Assembly (NCBI RefSeq): GCF_001643235.1
Contig: NZ_LQWY01000016.1
Location: 1-64,000, forward strand
Direction of reading: 5' to 3'
DNA from: Domibacillus aminovorans
Lineage (GTDB): Bacteria; Bacillota; Bacilli; Bacillales; Domibacillaceae
DNA length: 64,000 nt
This document shows, in pieces, positions 1-10,229 of the stretch. The position numbers were made by a program, and so were the translations under genes. How positions within the stretch are numbered: the first letter of the stretch is position 1; the number at the start of each line of letters is the position of its first letter. Under the pieces are notes generated by a model. The model was not told the origin of the DNA and searched no databases. It worked only from the letters and a program-made list of their open reading frames with translations.

Positions 1-176
1 AACTGATGTGATATATGGCCCCATATTTGATCGACCCTCCTCTCCCAGCCGTAGTATCCAATACCCGTTCTGCACACATTTTCATCATCTTTTGTGTAGC
101 GCTGATTTTGCGCTACATGGATGGCTAACGGGTGCGTTAGTTGAACTAGAAATAAGTGGTTTTTAAGAACGAAGAT
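1..176. other. intergenic region with short inverted repeats, no gene seen
   Basis: No convincing reading frame. There are two small perfect inverted repeats: 95-117 (8-bp arms TGTAGCGC/GCGCTACA around 7 bases) and 125-140 (CTAACG-GGTG-CGTTAG). They could be remnants of a mobile element end or small RNA hairpins. Nothing else is recognisable. Confidence 0.4.
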
Positions 177-230
177 AAATCTAAGTTATTCCATTAAAGG
201 ACGCTTTAATGGAATAACTTAGATTTTTTT
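177..230. terminator. long perfect hairpin, probable terminator
   Basis: Perfect 23-bp arms (177-199 and 204-226) around a 4-base GACG loop, with a run of Ts after the right arm. The arms are longer than those of the other intrinsic terminators here, so an insertion-element end or a bidirectional terminator is also possible. It lies beyond the 3' end of the leftward amidase gene. Confidence 0.6.
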
Positions 231-284
231 ATTTTAGGTCTTAATAATGTTTGGCTTCCTGTTTTTATTTGCGTGTTCTTGATC

Positions 285-360
285 AAACTGAGTAACGTGC
301 CAGAAAGCTGATTAACGCGCTGAGAAACTGAGTAACACACCAGGAAATCGGAGTAGTACT
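285..360. repeat. imperfect tandem repeats of about 20 bp
   Basis: Four degenerate units start at about 285, 304, 325 and 345. The first and third share AAACTGAGTAAC; the second reads AAAGCTGATTAAC; the fourth is more diverged. They lie directly downstream of the amidase gene. A reading frame runs through them on the minus strand, but it looks like a by-product of the repeat. Confidence 0.5.
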
Positions 361-896
361 TAACAAAAAACGGGCTTAATTCCGTCTGCGATCGCCCGGG
401 CACATGTTTGCCGATACTGACTGGTTTTTAACAATGCAGCTTCTTCCCGGTTGGTCATAAAGCCGGCTTCAATTAAAATCGCGGGCATGTTTGTTTTACG
501 TAATACGTAAAAATTAGATGCTTTGACACCTCGATCCCGTCTGCCTGTAGCGGCTACGAGCTCGTGTTGAACAGACTGTGCGATTTTCAGTGCAGCAGCA
601 GGACGAGATGTGTACACATATGTTTCGATGCCGTGAGCGCTCGTCCATCCTTCACCGTACGCATTCGCATGGATAGAAACATACAGATCGGCTCTTGCTT
701 CATTTGCTTTTTGTACCCGCTTGGCAAGTGGAATATCATAGCTGTCGTGATGCACAAATAAAGTGTCCGCATTTATGTTTTCTCGCAAAAATAGTGCTGT
801 TTCCCGGTTAAATTCATATTCACGCATTCCGTCTGGTGTCCTCTTGCCTGGCGTATTCCATCCATGTCCTGCATCGATGGCTATTTTCATCTTCAA
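360..896 (-). CDS. N-acetylmuramoyl-L-alanine amidase (Amidase_3 family)
   Basis: A 178-residue zinc amidase that cleaves the bond between N-acetylmuramic acid and L-alanine in peptidoglycan. The Amidase_3 signatures occur in order: IDAGHG near residue 7 (first zinc His), a Glu in the EYEFN segment (second ligand), SIHANA (third ligand) and IEAGFMTN near the C-terminus (catalytic Glu). There is no signal peptide and no SPOR or LysM domain, so it resembles catalytic-domain-only enzymes such as CwlC-type mother-cell lysins or phage endolysins rather than secreted CwlD. The start is TTG at 896 or ATG at 890; AAGGAGG suits the TTG better. It is divergent from hprK. The family is secure, the biological role is not. 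Confidence 0.85.
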   Translation of the reverse strand: MKMKIAIDAGHGWNTPGKRTPDGMREYEFNRETALFLRENINADTLFVHHDSYDIPLAKRVQKANEARADLYVSIHANAYGEGWTSAHGIETYVYTSRPAAALKIAQSVQHELVAATGRRDRGVKASNFYVLRKTNMPAILIEAGFMTNREEAALLKTSQYRQTCARAIADGIKPVFC

Positions 897-972
897 TCCA
901 TCCTCCTTTCACCGTCTATATACAGTGAAATCGCGAAAATCGAAACGGAAAGAATCGATTTTCTTAAAAACA

Positions 973-981
973 TGATACAAT
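973..981 (+). promoter_or_regulatory. extended -10 promoter of hprK
   Basis: TGATACAAT is an extended -10 (TGn plus TACAAT), 43 bases upstream of the hprK ATG. No good -35 is visible, as is common for extended -10 sigma-A promoters. Confidence 0.45.
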
Positions 982-1023
982 AATAACAATTCGTTTTGTG
1001 TGAAGAAGGAGGGGAACCACCAA

Positions 1024-1962
1024 ATGGTAAAAGTGCGTACAGTGGATATAGTAGAAAAGTTTAATCTAGAATTAGTGAGCGGAGAAGAAGGTCTTCACCG
1101 TCCAATAAAAATGAGTGACCTGTCACGTCCGGGTTTAGAGATCGCTGGTTTTTTTGATTATTATCCAGCGGATCGTATTCAGCTGATCGGCATGACTGAA
1201 CTGTCTTTTTTTCAGCGGCTTAGCTCGGAAGAAAAAAAGGAACGAATGGATAAGTTATGTGACTATGAAACTCCGGCCATTATTATCTCCCGTAATTTAA
1301 GCGTACCGATTGAATTGATTGAAGCATCTGAAATGTTTTCTGTTCCGGTGATGCGTACCAAAATGACGACGACAAAGTTTACTAGTCAATTGACGAATTA
1401 TTTGGAGTCGATGCTCGCACCGACAACAGCCGTTCATGGGGTACTCGTTGATATTTATGGTATTGGAGTACTTATTACCGGCCAAAGTGGCGTCGGGAAA
1501 AGTGAGACAGCGCTTGAACTTATAAAACGGGGACACCGTCTTATTGCGGATGATTGTGTGGAGATTCGTCAGGAGGACATTGATACATTGATTGGCCAAT
1601 CTCCGGAACTGATTGAGCATTTGTTGGAAATTCGCGGTCTTGGTATTATTAATGTGATGACATTGTTTGGTGCGGGAGCTGTTCTTTCGCATAAGCGCAT
1701 TTCGCTCAACGTGTACCTTGAACAGTGGCACCCGAAAAAGCAATACGATCGTCTAGGTATTGAAGATGATAAGTTGAAAATTATTGATTCTGAAATTACG
1801 AAATTAACATTGCCCGTTCGTCCTGGCCGAAATTTAGCCGTTATCATTGAAGTAGCCGCGATGAACTTCCGTTTGAAGCGAATGGGTGTCAATGCAGCAC
1901 AAGAATTTTCTGACAAACTGGCCGGCGTTATTAGCGAGGCCGGCATTGATGAAGAAAACTAA
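1024..1962 (+). CDS. hprK: HPr kinase/phosphorylase
   Basis: Bifunctional enzyme that phosphorylates and dephosphorylates HPr, and also Crh (encoded at 18620), on Ser46. It is the sensor step of carbon catabolite repression through CcpA. The N-terminal domain covers residues 1-130. The C-terminal kinase domain has the P-loop GQSGVGKSE near residue 150 and the HPrK signature around [11 protein letters not shown] near 200. An in-frame codon further upstream exists, but ATG 1024 follows AAGGAGGGG at 9 bases and gives the family N-terminus. Length (312 residues) is normal. It heads the hprK-lgt-yvoD-ppaX-yvoF series, whose genes overlap or nearly abut. Confidence 0.97.
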   Translation: MVKVRTVDIVEKFNLELVSGEEGLHRPIKMSDLSRPGLEIAGFFDYYPADRIQLIGMTELSFFQRLSSEEKKERMDKLCDYETPAIIISRNLSVPIELIEASEMFSVPVMRTKMTTTKFTSQLTNYLESMLAPTTAVHGVLVDIYGIGVLITGQSGVGKSETALELIKRGHRLIADDCVEIRQEDIDTLIGQSPELIEHLLEIRGLGIINVMTLFGAGAVLSHKRISLNVYLEQWHPKKQYDRLGIEDDKLKIIDSEITKLTLPVRPGRNLAVIIEVAAMNFRLKRMGVNAAQEFSDKLAGVISEAGIDEEN

Positions 1963-1973
1963 GGAGTGAAAAG

Positions 1974-2801
1974 ATGGACGGGTATCCGTTAAATCCCATT
2001 GCGCTCGATCTCGGTCCGATTCAAGTACACTGGTATGGCATTATTATCGGTATCGGCATCGCGTTTGGTTTTTATTTAGCATCAAAGGAAGCTGATCGAC
2101 TCGGTCTTCAGAAAGACACATTCGCTGACTTGTTAATATGGGCGATTCCCATTGCCCTTATATCAGCACGGCTTTATTATGTTTTTTTTCAATGGGAATA
2201 CTATTCAGCAAACCCGGGCGCCATCATTCAAATTTGGAACGGCGGCATTGCCATTCACGGGGCACTTATCGGGTCAGTAATTACGACGATTATTTTTGCT
2301 CGAAAACGAAATATTTCATTTTGGAAAATTGTCGATATTGCGGCGCCGTCGATTATTCTTGGTCAAGCAATTGGTCGGTGGGGCAACTTTATGAATCAGG
2401 AAGCACATGGCGGTGAAGTGACAAGAAGTTTTCTTGAAAATATGCATTTGCCGGAATTTATTGTGAATCAAATGTACATTGACGGGTCTTACTATCATCC
2501 GACCTTTTTATATGAATCTGTTTGGAACATCATTGGTTTTGTGCTTCTCTTGCTTTTGCGAAAAGTGAATTTGAAACGCGGTGAACTGTTTTTAACATAT
2601 GTCATCTGGTATTCAATCGGCCGCTTGTTTATTGAAGGACTGCGGACGGATAGCTTAATGCTGACGGACTTTTTACGTATTGCTCAAGTGCTCTCGCTTT
2701 CGTTAATTGTAATCGCAATAGTGCTGCTCATTTACCGCCGCTTTACATATAATCTTCCACGTTATAATGATCCATCGAATGAAGGGAAGATTGCATCTTG
2801 A
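1974..2801 (+). CDS. lgt: prolipoprotein diacylglyceryl transferase
   Basis: Integral membrane enzyme that transfers diacylglycerol from phosphatidylglycerol to the lipobox Cys of prolipoproteins, the first step of lipoprotein maturation. About seven hydrophobic segments are visible. The Lgt signature region RWGNFMNQE is at about residue 135-145, and [11 protein letters not shown] near 220 contains the conserved Arg/Glu. Length of 275 residues is typical. The start ATG follows AAGGAG in the gap after hprK, and the stop overlaps the next start (TTGA). Confidence 0.97.
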   Translation: MDGYPLNPIALDLGPIQVHWYGIIIGIGIAFGFYLASKEADRLGLQKDTFADLLIWAIPIALISARLYYVFFQWEYYSANPGAIIQIWNGGIAIHGALIGSVITTIIFARKRNISFWKIVDIAAPSIILGQAIGRWGNFMNQEAHGGEVTRSFLENMHLPEFIVNQMYIDGSYYHPTFLYESVWNIIGFVLLLLLRKVNLKRGELFLTYVIWYSIGRLFIEGLRTDSLMLTDFLRIAQVLSLSLIVIAIVLLIYRRFTYNLPRYNDPSNEGKIAS

Positions 2802-3739
2802 AACAAACGATTATAAAAGGATTAATGACGGGATTAAAGACAACATGGACGCTCGGGAAAGTCATTTTTTCCGTTACATTGATCGTGACAATTTTACAAT
2901 TTACACCGGTTTTGCCATGGATTATTCAATTAATTAGCCCGATTATGGGTATTTTTGGTTTGTCGGGCAATGCAGCCATTCCGCTCGTTCTCGGCAATGT
3001 GCTGAACTTATATGCAGCTATTGGTGCAATTTTATCGCTTGATTTAACTGTAAAAGAAGTCTTTATATTAGCGATGATGCTTTCATTTTCACACAATTTA
3101 TTTATTGAATCGACGGTAGCATTAAAAGTCGGTGTGAAAATATGGATAGTACTGGCCGTTCGTCTTGGTCTCGCGTTCCTGGCAGGTGTGGTCATTAACT
3201 TTATCTGGCACGGCGGAAGTGAACTGGCCCAGTATGGCATGGTGCCAGCAGTAGAAAGTCAGCCTGAAACATGGAGTGCGATTTTTCTTCTTGGAGTGGA
3301 GAAAGCAAGCTTCGGCGTCTTGCAGCTGGCGATCATTGTTATTCCGTTGATGATCATGATACAAATGGCAAAAGATTTAAAATGGCTTGATTCGTTTTCA
3401 AGGGCAATGGCACCTGTTACACGTTTTCTTGGCATGAAAGAGAATACGTCGATGACACTCGCATCCGGCTTGTTGTTTGGACTTGCGATGGGGTCAGCAG
3501 TCATGATTCAAGCGGTGGAAGAAGATGGTGTCAGCCGGAAAGATGTAACGATTGCGTTTATTTTTCTTGTCGCTTGCCATGCTGTAATAGAAGATACTCT
3601 TATTTTTATTCCGCTCGGGATTCCGGTGCTGCCGCTCTTTTTCATCCGGATTGTGACGGCGGTTATGTTAACGCTTATCATCGCACGGCTTTGGGAGCGA
3701 TCTGAAAATGTGCGGAGAAAGGAAGCTACTTATATATGA
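2798..3739 (+). CDS. nucleoside-recognition (Gate) domain membrane protein, YvoD-like
   Basis: A 313-residue hydrophobic protein with about eight predicted membrane segments, matching the nucleoside recognition/Gate family (B. subtilis YvoD, also related to SpoIIIAE-region and FeoB Gate domains). Two similar halves begin near residues 40 and 170, each with a conserved small-residue-rich helix ([18 protein letters not shown]). The substrate is unknown. TTG start, overlapping the lgt stop by 4 bases; its own stop overlaps ppaX. Position in the hprK operon is conserved in Bacillus, but no specific role follows from it. Confidence 0.8.
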   Translation: MKQTIIKGLMTGLKTTWTLGKVIFSVTLIVTILQFTPVLPWIIQLISPIMGIFGLSGNAAIPLVLGNVLNLYAAIGAILSLDLTVKEVFILAMMLSFSHNLFIESTVALKVGVKIWIVLAVRLGLAFLAGVVINFIWHGGSELAQYGMVPAVESQPETWSAIFLLGVEKASFGVLQLAIIVIPLMIMIQMAKDLKWLDSFSRAMAPVTRFLGMKENTSMTLASGLLFGLAMGSAVMIQAVEEDGVSRKDVTIAFIFLVACHAVIEDTLIFIPLGIPVLPLFFIRIVTAVMLTLIIARLWERSENVRRKEATYI

Positions 3740-4392
3740 AAAATATTACAACGCTTTTGTTTGATTTAGATGGAACATTAATTAATACAAATGAATTAAT
3801 CGTGGAGTCGTTTTTACATACGCTCAATCATTATTATCCAGGGCAGTACAAACGAGAAGATGTTTATCCGTTTATGGGTCCGCCGCTTATCGACACGTTT
3901 GAACAAATCGATAAAGAACGGACAATGGAAATGGTCGCACACTACCGAAAATTCAACTTGGATCAGCACGATATACTCGTTACGGAATTTCAAGGTGTAT
4001 ATGAAACGATTCGTATTCTTCATGAAAACAACTACAAACTGGCGATTGTGTCAACGAAAATACACGATACGATTATTAAAGGCTTAAAGCTAACGCATCT
4101 TGATCCGTTTTTTGATGTGATCATTGGACTTGATGATGTAGAAAACCCAAAACCACATCCAGAGCCTGTTGAAAAAGCGCTGGCTGCACTCGGATCAAAA
4201 CCGGAAGAAGCAATCATGGTCGGTGACAACTATCACGATATTGAAGGCGGTCAAAATGCGGGTACGATGACGGCAGGTGTTGCCTGGTCATTAAAAGGAC
4301 GCAACTTCTTAAACGAGTACAACCCGAATTTTATGCTTGAATCAATGACAGACTTGCTTCATATTTTGAAAGTTGGAGCAGAAAATAAATGA
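3736..4392 (+). CDS. ppaX: pyrophosphatase PpaX (HAD superfamily)
   Basis: Cytoplasmic HAD-family phosphatase that hydrolyses the pyrophosphate released when HPrK/P dephosphorylates P-Ser-HPr. Motif I is FDLDGTL at residues 9-15 (nucleophile Asp). Motif II is the VSTK segment near 100, and the acidic motif IV is [12 protein letters not shown] near 165. Length of 218 residues matches the family (216 in B. subtilis). Co-transcription with hprK fits the function. The ATG overlaps the previous stop (ATGA). Confidence 0.93.
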   Translation: MKNITTLLFDLDGTLINTNELIVESFLHTLNHYYPGQYKREDVYPFMGPPLIDTFEQIDKERTMEMVAHYRKFNLDQHDILVTEFQGVYETIRILHENNYKLAIVSTKIHDTIIKGLKLTHLDPFFDVIIGLDDVENPKPHPEPVEKALAALGSKPEEAIMVGDNYHDIEGGQNAGTMTAGVAWSLKGRNFLNEYNPNFMLESMTDLLHILKVGAENK

Positions 4393-4883
4393 GACGAACG
4401 AAGCGGTACAGACTGGAAGGCGACAAAAATCCGCTGTTCCATATATACGAAACCGTTTCGTTCTGGAAAACGTTTAAAAACACAGTCGTGATTGAAATCG
4501 GCCGTTTTACGCCGACGGCACGTCTGAAAAACGAGTTGTACCGCTCCTTGCTCAGGATGAATATCGGTGAAGGCAGTGCGCTTGCTTATAAAGTGGTGCC
4601 AGATATTATGTTTCCAGAGCACATTGTGATTGGCAATAATACGATTATTGGCTATAACACGACGATTCTCGCGCATGAATATTTAACGAATGAATACCGG
4701 ATTGGGCCGGTTGTCATCGGTGACAATGTGATGATCGGCGCCAATTGTACTGTATTGCCTGGTATCGAAATTGGCGACGGAGCGGTTGTGTCGGCGATGA
4801 CACTTGTGAATCGTGATGTGCCAGCTGGTGCGTTTGTTGGTGGGAATCCGATGGTTATTAAACCCGTTTCAACGAAAAGTTGA
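4389..4883 (+). CDS. acyltransferase with left-handed beta-helix, YvoF-like
   Basis: A 164-residue member of the hexapeptide-repeat acetyltransferases. Imperfect hexapeptides run from about residue 75 to 150 ([31 protein letters not shown]), ending with the usual AGAFVGGNP loop. It should transfer an acetyl group from acetyl-CoA to an unknown hydroxyl or amino acceptor. It overlaps ppaX by 4 bases. The hairpin terminator at 4860-4895 overlaps its last codons, so it is the last gene of the hprK operon. Confidence 0.85.
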   Translation: MRRTKRYRLEGDKNPLFHIYETVSFWKTFKNTVVIEIGRFTPTARLKNELYRSLLRMNIGEGSALAYKVVPDIMFPEHIVIGNNTIIGYNTTILAHEYLTNEYRIGPVVIGDNVMIGANCTVLPGIEIGDGAVVSAMTLVNRDVPAGAFVGGNPMVIKPVSTKS

Positions 4884-4895
4884 AACGGGTTTTTT
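4860..4895 (+). terminator. intrinsic terminator of the hprK operon
   Basis: 14-bp arms AAACCCGTTTCAAC / GTTGAAACGGGTTT around a GAAAA loop, followed by Ts. It overlaps the yvoF stop codon and separates the next gene, which argues against an upstream start of that gene at 4880. Confidence 0.9.
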
Positions 4896-4975
4896 CATAC
4901 GTTTATTGTGTGCTTTTGAAACTTATGATGATTGTATATCGTAATAAAAGGGATAATGAAAAGGGAGGAATGGAT

Positions 4976-5887
4976 GTGGATGGAAATCTGATAGAAGAAA
5001 ATGTGGCCATTTTGCGCAAAACAGCAGGGAAATGGATGGATAAACGTCTTGTTTTACTGACGGCTGCACAATTCGCCGCAAGACAAGAACAAATCGACGG
5101 ACAGACGTTCACGTCTTTATCGAATAAAATTAGAAAAACAGGTTCTATTTTTTCACCGCTCAGAACGATTTATTTTCCAATGACAGGACTCCTCATGACA
5201 AAAGAGGGAGACCCGAATGAATCATTAGAAAAGCTGCTTATTTCTTATGAAACACTTCGATCAGCTGGTCTGCGATCCTCGGCCTACACGTACATTGCTG
5301 CTTTTTTGGTAGAGGATTCGATGAGACCTGAGCGCATAAAAGAGATTTTTGAGGAAATGAAACGATATCACCGTTTCTTGACTTCGTATGAAGATTATCC
5401 GGCGGCCGTTATTATGGCAAAGCGGCCAGAAAGCGCGGTGGAACTTGTTGATTCATCTGAAATGTATTACCGTTTTTTGAATGAAAAAGGTTTTTGGAAA
5501 GGAAATGACCTTCAGTTTTTGGCGAATATGCTTGTGATGGATGGCATGTTTCGCGACCAGTCGGCGGAAGCGGTCCTTCAGGCAAAAAGAGAACTGGAAA
5601 TACACGGATTGAAGGTAAAAGCGATGCATTATCCGGCAATTGGCATAATCGCGCTCTCAGGGAAAATAGAGGAGACCGTGCAGATTGCCCAGGAATTAAT
5701 CGACATGAAAATATTCAAATGGTCGAAGGAAATGGCGATTACTGTGGCGGCGATATTTGCTTCACAAGCATACATCGATTCTTCAGCGGGACTTACAGCA
5801 GCTGTTCAAGCGATGATTCAGGCACAACAGGCAGCGATGGCAGCTGCCACAGCTGGAGCTGTTGTGGCATCTACTTCCAGTAATTAG
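4976..5887 (+). CDS. DUF4003 family protein
   Basis: Cytoplasmic, mostly helical protein of about 303 residues matching the DUF4003 family of Bacillus; function unknown. The frame is open from 4880, but that region carries the operon terminator. GGGAGG at 4963-4968 fits a GTG start at 4976 (7-base spacing), while ATG 4970 is only one base from it. The C-terminus is rich in Ala and Gln (AAMAAATAGAVV). It lies between the hprK and his operons and is probably transcribed alone. Confidence 0.75.
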   Translation: MDGNLIEENVAILRKTAGKWMDKRLVLLTAAQFAARQEQIDGQTFTSLSNKIRKTGSIFSPLRTIYFPMTGLLMTKEGDPNESLEKLLISYETLRSAGLRSSAYTYIAAFLVEDSMRPERIKEIFEEMKRYHRFLTSYEDYPAAVIMAKRPESAVELVDSSEMYYRFLNEKGFWKGNDLQFLANMLVMDGMFRDQSAEAVLQAKRELEIHGLKVKAMHYPAIGIIALSGKIEETVQIAQELIDMKIFKWSKEMAITVAAIFASQAYIDSSAGLTAAVQAMIQAQQAAMAAATAGAVVASTSSN

Positions 5888-5912
5888 GATTGTAGAAATC
5901 CAATTTTTCGCC

Positions 5913-5941
5913 TTGACGTGAATTGTCAGAACCGTTAAAAT
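5913..5941 (+). promoter_or_regulatory. sigma-A promoter of the his operon
   Basis: TTGACG, 17-base spacer, TAAAAT. The leader before hisZ is only about 70 bases, too short for a T-box, so no tRNA-sensing attenuator is visible. Confidence 0.75.
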
Positions 5942-6015
5942 ACAGATAATGAATCTTTAGTGTATTAGCGAACTAAAGCGAAAAAATGGAAAATAATGAT
6001 GGGTTGGGTGATAAA

Positions 6016-7200
6016 ATGTCGAAGCTGTTAATGTTTGAAAAGCCTGTTGGAATGCGGGATACGTTGCCGCACATTTATGAAACGAGACGAAAATTAAAAG
6101 AAGCTGCGGAACAGGAAATGAGAAGCTGGGGCTATCGTTTTATTGAAACACCTGCGCTTGAATATCATGAAACAGTTGGCGATGCGTCAGCCATTTTAGA
6201 CCGCCAGCTTTTTAAATTGCTTGATCAGCAAGGCAATACGCTCGTGCTGCGTCCAGATATGACAGCACCGATTGCGCGTGTTGCCGCGTCAAAACTGTTA
6301 AAAGAGCGTATTCCATTACGTCTTGCCTATTCAGCGAGTGTATACCGGGCGCAGCAGCGTGAAGGCGGCCGGGCAGCTGAATTTGAGCAAATTGGTGTGG
6401 AATTGATCGGTGACAATACGATTAGCGCGGATGCTGAAGTGATTGCGCTACTTGTATCCGTTATGAAAAAATCAGGCTTGGAAAATTTCCAAATTTCACT
6501 TGGACATATTCGTTTTATAGATGAATTATTCCGGCAAATTCTCGGCACAGAAGAGCGCTCTGAACAGCTGCGCCGCTTCCTTTATGAGAAAAATTATGTT
6601 GGCTATCGTGAGCACATCACAAGTTTGCCGCTTTCATCGATTGATAAACAGCGACTTTTGCAATTTTTAAACTTGTCCGGCGGCATTGATTGCCTAGATG
6701 AAGCAATAAAATTAGTCGAAGGAAGCGCAGGAAGCGAAGCGCTTAATGAATTAAAAACGGTGTATGACCGGTTAAAAGAATATAATGTTGATCAATATGT
6801 GACGTTTGATTTACCGCTCGTCAGTCATATGAGCTACTATACAGGACTTGTGTTTGAAGTATATGCAGACGGTGTAGGTGCCCCTGTCGGAAACGGCGGC
6901 CGCTACGATAATTTATTAGGGAAGTTTGGTCAACCAGCTGGTGCGACAGGATTCGGTCTTCGTGTAGACTTTTTGCTTGAGGCGTTGGAGCAATTGGAAG
7001 AAGAGGAAGGCGTTCATTGCATTTTGTTTAGCAATGAACGACGCGTTGAAGCCATTGAAGAAGCACAAAAACGCCGTGCAAATGGAGAATATGTCCTTTT
7101 ACAGGATGTTGCTGGTGTGAAAGATGTGGATACATTCACACAAACGAGCAAAAATGTAACGTTTTTTGTCGGGAAATCAAGTAATGGAGGTAAAGTTTGA
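6016..7200 (+). CDS. hisZ: ATP phosphoribosyltransferase regulatory subunit
   Basis: HisZ is a catalytically inactive HisRS-like paralogue that forms a hetero-octamer with short-form HisG and is needed for its activity and histidine feedback. Class II synthetase-like motifs are present: the motif 2 region around [10 protein letters not shown] near residue 110 and the SYYTGLVFE and GGRYDNL motifs at 270-305. ATG 6016 gives the family N-terminus ([13 protein letters not shown] follows); the frame is open to 5986 but lacks a better ribosome site. First gene of the his operon; its stop overlaps hisG. Confidence 0.95.
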   Translation: MSKLLMFEKPVGMRDTLPHIYETRRKLKEAAEQEMRSWGYRFIETPALEYHETVGDASAILDRQLFKLLDQQGNTLVLRPDMTAPIARVAASKLLKERIPLRLAYSASVYRAQQREGGRAAEFEQIGVELIGDNTISADAEVIALLVSVMKKSGLENFQISLGHIRFIDELFRQILGTEERSEQLRRFLYEKNYVGYREHITSLPLSSIDKQRLLQFLNLSGGIDCLDEAIKLVEGSAGSEALNELKTVYDRLKEYNVDQYVTFDLPLVSHMSYYTGLVFEVYADGVGAPVGNGGRYDNLLGKFGQPAGATGFGLRVDFLLEALEQLEEEEGVHCILFSNERRVEAIEEAQKRRANGEYVLLQDVAGVKDVDTFTQTSKNVTFFVGKSSNGGKV

Positions 7201-7838
7201 TGTCAATGTTAACGATTGCGATGCCAAAAGGACGTATATTTGAAGAAGCAGCGGCGCTTTTACAGGAAGCAGGCTATCAGCTTCCCCCAGAACTTGATGA
7301 ATCGCGAAAACTGATTATTGAAGTACCGGAAGAAAATATGCGTTTTTTCCTTGCAAAGCCAATGGATGTGGCAACCTATGTCGAACATGGCGTCGCGGAT
7401 GTCGGCATTGCCGGTAAAGATGTGCTATTAGAAGAAGAACGTGATGTATATGAGTTGCTTGATTTGAAAATCAGTCCGTGCTACTTAGCTGTTGCCGGTC
7501 TTCCGAATACATCGTTAAACGAAGTCGCGCCGAAAATTGCGACGAAATATCCGAATGTAGCATCGACGTATTTTCGCGGAAAAGGTGAACAAGTCGAAAT
7601 TATTAAGTTAAACGGTTCAATTGAATTAGCGCCATTAATTGGCCTATCAGACCGCATTGTCGATATTGTCTCAACGGGTCAAACGTTAAAAGAAAACGGT
7701 CTCGTTGAGTATGAAACGATCGTTGGCATTACGTCGCGTCTTATTGTGAATCCGGTCAGCTACCGGATGAAAAATGCCGACATTTCAAAGCTTGTCACCC
7801 GCTTAACGGATACGATTGCAGAAACGGCGGTGCAGTAA
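7200..7838 (+). CDS. hisG: ATP phosphoribosyltransferase catalytic subunit (short form)
   Basis: Catalyses the first committed step of histidine synthesis, ATP + PRPP to phosphoribosyl-ATP. At about 212 residues it is the short HisG that depends on HisZ, consistent with the upstream gene. The HisG signature is visible around [15 protein letters not shown] near residue 160. GGAGG lies 9 bases before ATG 7200. Confidence 0.96.
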   Translation: MSMLTIAMPKGRIFEEAAALLQEAGYQLPPELDESRKLIIEVPEENMRFFLAKPMDVATYVEHGVADVGIAGKDVLLEEERDVYELLDLKISPCYLAVAGLPNTSLNEVAPKIATKYPNVASTYFRGKGEQVEIIKLNGSIELAPLIGLSDRIVDIVSTGQTLKENGLVEYETIVGITSRLIVNPVSYRMKNADISKLVTRLTDTIAETAVQ

Positions 7839-7841
7839 TAG

Positions 7842-9110
7842 ATGATTAAGCCAGAGCGGATCACAGCGGGATTGTCCATTAAACGTTCCGTCGATGCGGG
7901 AACAGAAGATCAGCAGCAGATCGTTCGTGCTATTATTAATGAGGTAAAAGAGAATGGCGACCGTGCACTTTTCGCGTATACAGAAAAATTTGACGGCGCA
8001 AAATTAACCGGCTTAAAAGTGACACAGGAAGAAATCAATGAAGCATACGAGACGCTTGATGATGAGATGATCAACATCATTCGTGAGGCAGCGGACAATA
8101 TTGCGTCTTTTCATGCGAAGCAAAAACGGGAAACATGGCTATATACAAATGCGGACGGTTCTATTCTCGGACAGAAAATGACGCCGCTTGATTCAGCGGG
8201 TGTTTACGTTCCAGGCGGTACAGCAGCGTATCCATCTTCCGTTTTGATGAACGTCATGCCGGCGAAAACAGCCGGCGTTGAGCGAATTGTTATGGTGTCC
8301 CCACCAGGGCCAAACGGGAAACTTCCAGCAGGTGTGCTTGTGGCGGCTGACATTGCTGGCGTGAAAGAGATGTATAAAGTCGGCGGTGCGCAGGCGGTAG
8401 CTGCTCTTGCCTATGGAACGGAAACCATTAAAGCTGTTGACAAAATTACTGGGCCGGGCAACATATTCGTAGCACTTGCAAAACGGGAAGTGTTCGGCGA
8501 TGTAGATATTGACATGATTGCGGGACCTAGTGAAATTGCGGTACTCGCTGATGAGACGGCTTCTGCGAAAGAAGTGGCAGCGGATATGCTGTCACAGGCG
8601 GAACATGACAAGAGAGCGTCTGCTGTACTCGTGACGACTTCACAAGAATTGGCGCAGGCTGTTGCGCGCGAGATTGATGAGCAGCTCGTGTCGTTGCCGC
8701 GTTCGGAAATAGCGCGTGCGTCGATTGAAGATTACGGAGCGATTTATGTAGCGGAAACAATGACAGAAGCGGTTCAAACGATTAATGAACTGGCACCGGA
8801 GCATCTTGAAATCATAACAGATGCTGCTCTTAATCTTGTGAAAGATATTAAACATGCCGGAGCGATCTTTATCGGTCGTTATTCATCGGAGCCGGTTGGC
8901 GATTATTTTGCGGGTCCGAATCATGTATTGCCAACGAACGGTACGGCTCGCTTTTCTGGTCCGTTGTCCGTCGATGACTTTATGAAAAAATCGAGTATTA
9001 TTATGTACAGCAAGCAGGCATTTGATCAACATGGTGCGAAAATTGCTGCATTTGCCCGGCTTGAAGGGTTAGAAGCACATGCCCGCGCAATTGAAGCGCG
9101 TAACGATTAA
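7842..9110 (+). CDS. hisD: histidinol dehydrogenase
   Basis: Zinc enzyme that performs the last two oxidations, L-histidinol to L-histidine, with NAD+. Family signatures are the conserved DMIAGPSE near residue 225, the QAEHD segment near 250 (zinc ligands Gln/His), and the late APEHLEI and GPNHVLPT motifs. Length of 422 residues is normal. It starts 3 bases after hisG, so translation is coupled. Confidence 0.97.
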   Translation: MIKPERITAGLSIKRSVDAGTEDQQQIVRAIINEVKENGDRALFAYTEKFDGAKLTGLKVTQEEINEAYETLDDEMINIIREAADNIASFHAKQKRETWLYTNADGSILGQKMTPLDSAGVYVPGGTAAYPSSVLMNVMPAKTAGVERIVMVSPPGPNGKLPAGVLVAADIAGVKEMYKVGGAQAVAALAYGTETIKAVDKITGPGNIFVALAKREVFGDVDIDMIAGPSEIAVLADETASAKEVAADMLSQAEHDKRASAVLVTTSQELAQAVAREIDEQLVSLPRSEIARASIEDYGAIYVAETMTEAVQTINELAPEHLEIITDAALNLVKDIKHAGAIFIGRYSSEPVGDYFAGPNHVLPTNGTARFSGPLSVDDFMKKSSIIMYSKQAFDQHGAKIAAFARLEGLEAHARAIEARND

Positions 9111-9128
9111 AAAGAAAGAGGGTTCATA

Positions 9129-10229
9129 ATGGGAAATCGCTATGCAGAACTGCAACGTTATACAGGTGAAACGAAAATTGACCTCGCATTTGAGGTGGAC
9201 GGTGAAGGAAAGTCAACTATTGACACTGGTGTGCCATTTATGAACCATATGCTGGACCTTTTCACGAAGCACGGTCATTTTGATCTGACAGTGAAAGCAG
9301 ACGGAGACGTTGATGTGGATGATCATCATACGACAGAAGATCTTGGCATTGTTCTCGGCACGGCACTTAAGAATGCGCTTGGAGATAAAAAAGGCATTAA
9401 GCGATATGGCAGCTTTTTTGTGCCGATGGATGATACGCTTGCACAGGTCGTTGTAGATCTGAGCAACCGTCCTCATTTTGAAATGCGCGGCGAATTTCCG
9501 GCGCAAAAAGTCGGCACATTTGATACGGAACTCGTGTATGAGTTTTTGTGGAAATTTGCTTTAGAAGCACGTATTAATTTACACGTCATTATTCATTATG
9601 GTCAAAATACGCACCATATGATTGAAGCGGTGTTTAAAGCGATGGCGCGCGCAATTGACGAAGCGACGACGATTGACCCGCGTGTGAAAGGTGTACCATC
9701 GACGAAAGGGCTCCTGCTGCCAGGTGTTGGTGCTTTTAAAGATGCGATGGCCAGTCTGCAGGAAAAAAAGCTCGATCAATTTATTCATAGTTATGTGGAT
9801 AGCGGCCGTCCACTTCTTGGTATTTGTCTTGGCATGCAGCTTTTATTTGAAGAAAGCGAAGAAAATGGCCATTTTAAAGGGCTTGGATTGTTAAATGGGC
9901 GCGTTGTGCGTATTCCGGATCGGGATGTGGATGGTGAAAGGCTGAAAGTGCCGCATATGGGCTGGAATAAGCTTCATTTTCATCAAGAAGCACCCGTGCT
10001 GCAAGACATGGAAGAAGGGTTTGTTTACTTCGTCCACTCGTATTACGTAGACAGTATCGATGAGGCGTCACTGCTTGCGAGCGCTACTTACGGTGTTCAA
10101 GTACCTGCAGTTGTCGGCCGTGACAACGTATTTGGTATGCAGTTTCACCCGGAAAAAAGCAGTGAAACAGGCATGCAACTGCTTGCCAATTTTGCAAAAG
10201 CGATGGAACGATCGGAGGAAATGATATGA
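9129..10229 (+). CDS. hisB-hisH: fused HisB-HisH: imidazoleglycerol-phosphate dehydratase joined to truncated glutamine amidotransferase
   Basis: Residues 1-194 are a near-complete HisB (imidazoleglycerol-phosphate dehydratase) with both HHTTED-type and NTHHMIEA metal-binding motifs, ending at the usual GVPSTKG but lacking the final one or two residues and the stop. From residue 195 (about base 9711) the same frame continues as HisH, the glutaminase subunit of IGP synthase. HisH begins at its [13 protein letters not shown] segment, so about its first 40 residues (IDYGMGN-type strand and helix) are missing. The oxyanion PGVG, Cys in GICLGMQ (about 233) and His/Glu in HPEKS (about 340/342) remain. 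The natural order in Bacillus is hisB then hisH as separate genes, so an in-frame deletion of roughly 130-150 bp is the simplest origin. HisH function is doubtful; an assembly error cannot be excluded. Confidence 0.9.
   Translation: MGNRYAELQRYTGETKIDLAFEVDGEGKSTIDTGVPFMNHMLDLFTKHGHFDLTVKADGDVDVDDHHTTEDLGIVLGTALKNALGDKKGIKRYGSFFVPMDDTLAQVVVDLSNRPHFEMRGEFPAQKVGTFDTELVYEFLWKFALEARINLHVIIHYGQNTHHMIEAVFKAMARAIDEATTIDPRVKGVPSTKGLLLPGVGAFKDAMASLQEKKLDQFIHSYVDSGRPLLGICLGMQLLFEESEENGHFKGLGLLNGRVVRIPDRDVDGERLKVPHMGWNKLHFHQEAPVLQDMEEGFVYFVHSYYVDSIDEASLLASATYGVQVPAVVGRDNVFGMQFHPEKSSETGMQLLANFAKAMERSEEMI

Noticed and set aside
4880-4975. Upstream start of the DUF4003 gene giving a hydrophobic leader
   Set aside because: The extension lies over the operon terminator; GTG 4976 has the proper ribosome site.
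5942-6015. T-box leader for the his operon
   Set aside because: The leader is about 70 bases, with no T-box sequence or specifier stem.
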